Below are positions 59,615 to 64,000 of a stretch of DNA of 64,000 nucleotides, in pieces. Origin of the DNA: Planococcus citri (taxonomy: Eukaryota; Arthropoda; Insecta; Hemiptera; Pseudococcidae); contig NC_088680.1 in assembly GCF_950023065.1 (NCBI RefSeq), forward strand, positions 24,230,559 to 24,294,558, read 5' to 3'. The notes beneath the pieces were generated by a model. That model saw only the letters and a list, made by a program, of their open reading frames with translations, did not search any database and was not told the origin of the DNA. Every line of letters starts with the position of its first letter. Positions within the stretch are counted from its first letter, which is position 1. The translations under genes and the position numbers were made by a program.

Positions 59615-59911
59615 TCAAAAGACGTGATGATAACCAAGTTTCAAATATGCAAATTCCTTCAAATCACGTCTTATAATTGGAATTTTTCTAAGAAAATTAC
59701 CTATAATACTAAAGATGAGGAGAGTTGTGAAGATTTGTATAGGTATTAAAAGCGTGCGGAGTAGAATAAAAACCATGTCGAAGGTACCTATATAAGTATC
59801 AGATGAATGGCACGAAAGATCGATTATTATCGTAGTGTTATTAAAGTTTATTTCAGTCATACTTATTACAGTCGCGATAAAAATTAAATTAAGTGCAATA
59901 ATTTCCCACAT
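59615..59911 (-). CDS. Possible small membrane protein, unrecognised
   Basis: An uninterrupted minus-strand frame of 98 residues begins with a hydrophobic, signal-like N-terminus (MWEIIALNLIFIATVISM). NFNNTT glycosylation-type sites follow, then a second long hydrophobic segment (residues about 45-72) and a basic tail. It is divergent to the secreted-protein gene at 60071, with 159 bases between start codons. AT-rich DNA readily produces hydrophobic frames, and no homologue or splice pattern supports it. The case for a gene is weak. Confidence 0.25.
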   Translation of the reverse strand: MWEIIALNLIFIATVISMTEINFNNTTIIIDLSCHSSDTYIGTFDMVFILLRTLLIPIQIFTTLLIFSIIGNFLRKIPIIRRDLKEFAYLKLGYHHVF

Positions 59912-60070
59912 TTAGTTATTTGCGTAGATTTTACAATAAAGTACGTTGTAAAAAAGTACCTATACTAACCTGTATTAGTACCTTACTCAAGTTTTCATTC
60001 TAAATATCTTGTGCGATTTTGAAATCATTTTTTAATATACCTACCTACTTACCTACATACTTTAATTGCA

Positions 60071-60878
60071 ATGTTCAAGAAAGCTCCTTTCGTCATACTC
60101 CTCATAATAAATTGTGGAATACATTCTCTCGTAAGTATACATTTTATAGCCAAATAACTAGCACCAATGCATCATGTTTAAGCCTATACTCGTCACTTTT
60201 ACGTGTCAATTTTCGGATAAACGTCAAAATTTGCCTAAAATGACTGTAAGCTAATATTATGTACTTGAATATTTTCGTATTGATTTTTCTCAGCCAACAA
60301 ATATCACGAATTCGCACGAACAAGAATCAAATTTCAATTCCAACCATACAGAAACAGATTCTACACCGAAATTAGATATTCCGGAAGAAAATGACGAATA
60401 CCCGAAAGAATCAGAATCATCGACTCCTCAATTATTCAAAATTCCAGAAGATGAATCTGAAAAGAAACCTTCTACTTCTGGTTATTATACTACTCGTAAT
60501 AAGGAAGACTCGATACATTTTACAGACTGGCAAGTTAATCCTGACCTGGACTGGCCAGTTGATCCCGACCTGAATGCATCGTCGACTTCTCAATCAGAAA
60601 ATCCAGAAAGTGAAAGTGAACGGAATAAGCCTCATTCTACTTCTTATTACTCTAACGATGGAGTCTTGGCAATCTACCAAGATGGACAACAAGTTAACTC
60701 CGACCTGGATGCATCATCGACTCCTCAACCTAAAATACCACAAGGTGAACCAAAAGGGAAGCCTTCTACTCGTGATAAATATTTGACAATAAGAATTGAT
60801 TTATCTCAGTCCTGGAGATCTCGTGGCGGCGCCACCATCGACTTGCAGAACGAGGGACGTATTGAAATAACTGTGTAG
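60071..60878 (+). CDS. Two-exon gene for a small secreted Ser/Thr/Glu-rich repeat protein
   Basis: Exon 1 is 60071-60130 (20 codons) with donor CTC/GTAAGTATAC. The intron is 163 bases. Exon 2 is 60294-60878 (194 codons and stop), acceptor TTTTTCTCAG, phase 0. The 214-residue product starts with a signal peptide (MFKKAPFVILLIINCGIHSL). The mature part is hydrophilic with NIT and NHT glycosylation sites near its start. It contains repeated modules beginning SSTPQ, SSTSQ and SSTPQ at about residues 62, 116 and 161. Each runs through a (K)P(S/H)ST block and an aromatic stretch, and the first two end in V(N)(P/S)DLD. The third module ends in a beta-like tail, LTIRIDLSQSWRSRGG. No cysteines are in the mature part, unlike its neighbour. 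The MF(E/K)K(T/A)PF start, phase-0 intron and first intron bases match the gene at 56509, so they are duplicates with diverged or replaced second exons. Function unknown; an exported effector is plausible. Confidence 0.8.
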
Positions 60879-61079
60879 AGAATCGCATCTCGACAAGTCG
60901 AATGTGCGCGTGTGGAAGCGTGCGTGAGTATGGAAATGTCCCCATTTCAGCATGTCAACATGTACATATTTCATGCATTCTACCACCAGAGTGCAACACT
61001 TGATCATCAACTCCGAATCGCTATCATTTATTTTCTATTCCATCCATTTCTGCTTATAGGCTAGTGTAAGATGTTATAG

Positions 61080-61910
61080 ATATACTGCAGGGCTTCCTCT
61101 AAGGAAATTTTGGAGCTGCACAAACTTGAATAAATTGAAGTCTAATTTTTGATAATGTGATATGACTTTTTTCCCTAGAAATTTCCCACTCAAAATTTTG
61201 GAAGAATGAAATATACAGGCAAATAAAACTATAAAAAGCGATGTTTTTTTGTGTGAGGAGTTAATCGTAGGTACTTCTAAAAAGTTTAAGTACATATCAT
61301 TTTGCTTCAAAATTTTGAAATTCGAATATTAATTTTTTTTGAAAAATTTTAAAGTGAAACTAAAAAGCAAACGAGCCCGAGCGAAGCGAGAGCAAAATCT
61401 GTCGAAAATTGGTATCCTGAGAAGCATAAAAAATGGAATTTGAATGATTTTTTTTTAAATCGAAAAACTAAAAAAAAAGCAAATGGCCCGAGCGAAGCGA
61501 GAGCGAAGCGAAAGCGAAAGCTCTCAGAAATCAGTTTTTCAAGAGGTATAAAAAACGATGCTTTTTAGTGGTATGAGTTACCTACTTGAAAAAAAGTTTA
61601 TCATTTTGCTTCAAAATTTGAAATTGAAATGATTTTTTTTTGAAAACTTTAAAATTGAAAGTAAAAAGCAAACAGGCCCGAGCGAAGCGAGGGCAAAAGC
61701 TCTCGAAAATTGATAATTTGAGAGATATAAGAACTATGTTTTCTTATGTGATAAACGAAGGAGTTTATAATTTTTGCTTCAAAATTCTTAAATTTGAATG
61801 ATGATTTTTAAAAAATGGAACTGCACAAACCATTTTCCAACTGCACAAGTTTTTTTTGGAGCTGCACAAAATGTGCGGAGCTGCACGTTACAGGAAGCCC
61901 TGATATACTG
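61080..61910. mobile_element. hAT MITE in the 3' flank of the second secreted gene
   Basis: The element 61088-61902 (815 bases) has CAGGGCTTCCT at one end and AGGAAGCCCTG at the other, flanked by ATATACTG at 61080-61087 and 61903-61910, a perfect 8-bp duplication typical of hAT. Just inside both ends lie GGAGCTGCACAAA words. The interior has three diverged tandem units of about 130-170 bases around GCCCGAGCGAAGCGAGAGCA. No transposase. It begins 210 bases after the stop codon of the gene ending at 60878. The nearest AATAAA beyond it is at 61935-61940, so the element may be part of that transcript. Confidence 0.92.
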
Positions 61911-62219
61911 GTTAAATCTGTCTAAATATTTCACAATAAAAATTTTATTTCTTTAAAAAAAAATGTACATATTCTCCAAGCGCATTCATTATATTGAATA
62001 ATGCACCTTCTAAAAATTGAATCAGTGTTTAGATTTCATTAAAGTCCAATAAGCAAAATTTATAATTATGGAATTAAATGAACCGAAATGAGCAAAAAAT
62101 ACCTGTACCGCTTAAAAAAACATCTGCAAAATTCTTTTTTCTAGTAAAATGAACGATTTGATATTTTATTGAACAGAAAATATATGTAACTTCATAAGTC
62201 ATAATAAAAATTTAAGTTG

Positions 62220-62515
62220 CCAAATTAATTTTTAGATTTTCGGCTAATTTTTGAAAATTCAAAGCTGGTCATTTTCGACATTTCGATGAATTATGGTTTC
62301 TAAAAAAAATAAATGCAAATTTTATTCGGTAAAAATGATGAAAATTTGTCCTAAAACTGATATCAACTCTCTCAGACCAGATTTTGCCATTCTTGGTCAT
62401 TCTGGAGCCTCCAGTGTGATTTTTGATGTCTCCAAAGGCTTGAAAATGAATTTGGGCAGTTACCATCTGTGGCTTATTCTCGACCTTTTTAACAATTTTA
62501 TCCAGATTTAATTGG
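62220..62515. repeat. Diverged dispersed-repeat fragment
   Basis: Noncoding sequence with the family's words (CCATTCTTGG, TTCTGGAGCCTCCAG, TTTTTGATGTCTCCAAAGGC). Both strands are open for 70-80 codons, which reflects repeat composition rather than a gene. Confidence 0.35.
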
Positions 62516-62934
62516 TCCAATTTCTATGCAAACACCTGCCATGGATGGTTCAAGATGTAATTCCTCAGTGGGAAATATTAGTGTAATTCTTCCATAAGAG
62601 TGGGAAAAACCGGTATATGTGTTAAAATTCTTTAGATCTTCAGTCCAATGCAAAGATCTAAAACTAATGAGAACCACTTCTAGTTTAGCGACTCGAGTAA
62701 GCTAATGCTTTTTGTCAACAGTGTAAATACAAAGGCAGGCAAGGGCCACCCCCCTCATCCCCTAATAGTGATGTTTCCATTTATTTAATATGTGCTTGAA
62801 TTAATGTAAATTAACGTGATGTCGATTTGGGTTTCTTGGATCATCTTTCTATCATCCAGACATAGAAAGATGTTGTCTTTCTACCAATGACTGCTGCCGC
62901 ACTTAATAGTATTAGGGGATGCAAGGGAGGGGAC

Positions 62935-63305
62935 TTAAGGCTCGTTTACACTATGACAGTACTGTCATGAAAGTCGCTGTCATGACAGCAACTTTCATAA
63001 TGTAAACAGAACTGTCAGCACTTCATGATGGTGTGACAGCACTGTCACATAAGTGTAAGGTGTTTGAGTTTTTTTCTTACCTTTATAAATTATGACTAAG
63101 TAATGTAAAATGAAGTTAAATGTTCAATATTTTCATATTTCTGGTCATATTTTATGGTTTAAAGACAAAACAAGCTCATTAGGTCAGATTGAAGGGTTGA
63201 AAGTGTACGTTGTGTGTAAACACCTCTGTCATGAAAGCATGAAAATCAACAGCTTTCGCGAAAGCACTATCACGACAGCGCTGTCATAGTGTAAACGAGC
63301 CTTTA
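62935..63305. mobile_element. PIF/Harbinger-like MITE with TTA duplication
   Basis: The element 62938-63302 (365 bases) has ends AGGCTCGTTTACACTATGAC and the complement GTCATAGTGTAAACGAGCCT. Both ends continue into CAGTACTGTCATGA-type inverted words. It is flanked by TTA at 62935-62937 and 63303-63305, the duplication expected of Harbinger elements. Several internal CTGTCATGACAG palindromes occur. No transposase. Confidence 0.85.
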
Positions 63306-64000
63306 CATGTGTATTGTGTACAGTGTTAGGGAGAGGGTGAAATACCTTTCCTATGGGTTGCGTTCGCCCATCTTCAATTAATAGTGAATAGTATATTACA
63401 TGATAGGAGTGGAAAGTTAATCGCGTTACTGTCCAATCCTGTCGCATATACTATTTTAATTTCATATGAGAGGAAAATAAATGCTGAAATTTTAAAAAAT
63501 GGCTAATTTTGAATTTGTAAACATGTGCGAAAAACAGTTACTTTCCACTACTTTCCGCACTTGTTTTGATAGATGCGTTAAAGACATATTTTCCAACCAC
63601 AAAACTGTCTAGGAAACTACTCATTTTCCAATCATATGAAATTAAAATATTGAAATGGTGAGTGTTCAACAGTCATTAATTCAATATTTTAGGCGAGAGA
63701 TATGATTTTAATATATCTCAGATTGATCTGCCATACCTTTTTTGTGCAATTGCCAGGTTTTCCTGTGAACGTTGTAAATTGTAATTAATCTAGTCAGATT
63801 GGCATCTGACCATAGAAGCAAGGTAGTACTCACCTTGCTCACACATGTGATAAATATTTTCATCTAATTTCATATTAATTTAGTTTACTTTTGCTGGACT
63901 GCTTATAATAATAATTATATCATTAAAATGTGTATAAACTGTTCTGTCAAGGTGTTTTATTTCACTTTGAGACCTTTCTGATGTAGTTGAGACTGTTAAG
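63306..64000. other. No gene recognised
   Basis: AT-rich sequence. A donor-like ACTCACCTTGC (minus strand) lies at about 63828 without a convincing exon beside it. Confidence 0.45.

Overview
The window is AT-rich eukaryotic nuclear DNA, almost certainly from an arthropod. The evidence is GT-AG introns, tRNA-derived SINEs, insect-type Jockey and Ty3/Gypsy retroelement remnants, hAT, Harbinger and pogo-type MITEs, and frequent short runs of the TACCTACCTAC and TACTCGTA kinds. My best guess is a hemipteran, possibly a scale insect or mealybug, but nothing here proves it. Most of the window is repeats and intron-like or intergenic DNA. Few protein genes can be supported, and almost all long open frames are AT-rich noise.

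Left part (1-16 kb). A broken Ty3/Gypsy gag remnant (443-941) is followed by two well-supported minus-strand exons of an immunoglobulin-domain protein (8592-8712 and 2974-3140). Their splice sites and phases match across a 5.45 kb intron full of degenerate repeats. Further right come a 45-bp degenerate array, a tRNA-derived SINE, a copy of a second SINE family, a hairpin and a TA-flanked MITE.

16-21 kb. A roughly 135-bp tandem satellite is interrupted by a 2.77 kb foldback element, a near-perfect giant palindrome with a 163-bp loop and a 3-bp target duplication. A related 124-bp array follows.

21-46 kb. This holds mostly unannotatable DNA plus a terminal-inverted-repeat (TIR) element (24.5-25.3 kb), a broken OARD1-like macro-domain gene (minus strand, about 31.99-32.65 kb) whose 3' side carries a hAT MITE with a perfect 8-bp duplication, a 2 kb T-rich degenerate array (35.4-37.4 kb) and a 2.5 kb GATC-rich satellite (40.4-42.9 kb).

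46-56 kb. Several copies of a repeat family with GGGTCATTCC-type ends occur here. One copy (50.27-53.54 kb) contains a dead Jockey-clade reverse transcriptase, itself hit by a hAT MITE, a SINE and another MITE, which allows a relative dating of insertions.

56-64 kb. The most interesting genes lie here: two plus-strand two-exon genes for small secreted proteins (56509-57125 and 60071-60878). They share exon-1 signal peptide, phase-0 intron and intron start, but have entirely different mature parts: one lysine/proline/aspartate repeats plus a Trp/Cys-rich tail, the other repeated Ser/Thr/Glu-rich modules. Each has a MITE shortly after its stop codon. This looks like a fast-evolving secreted-protein family, such as salivary or venom-type effectors, but function is inference. 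A Harbinger-like MITE closes the annotated part.
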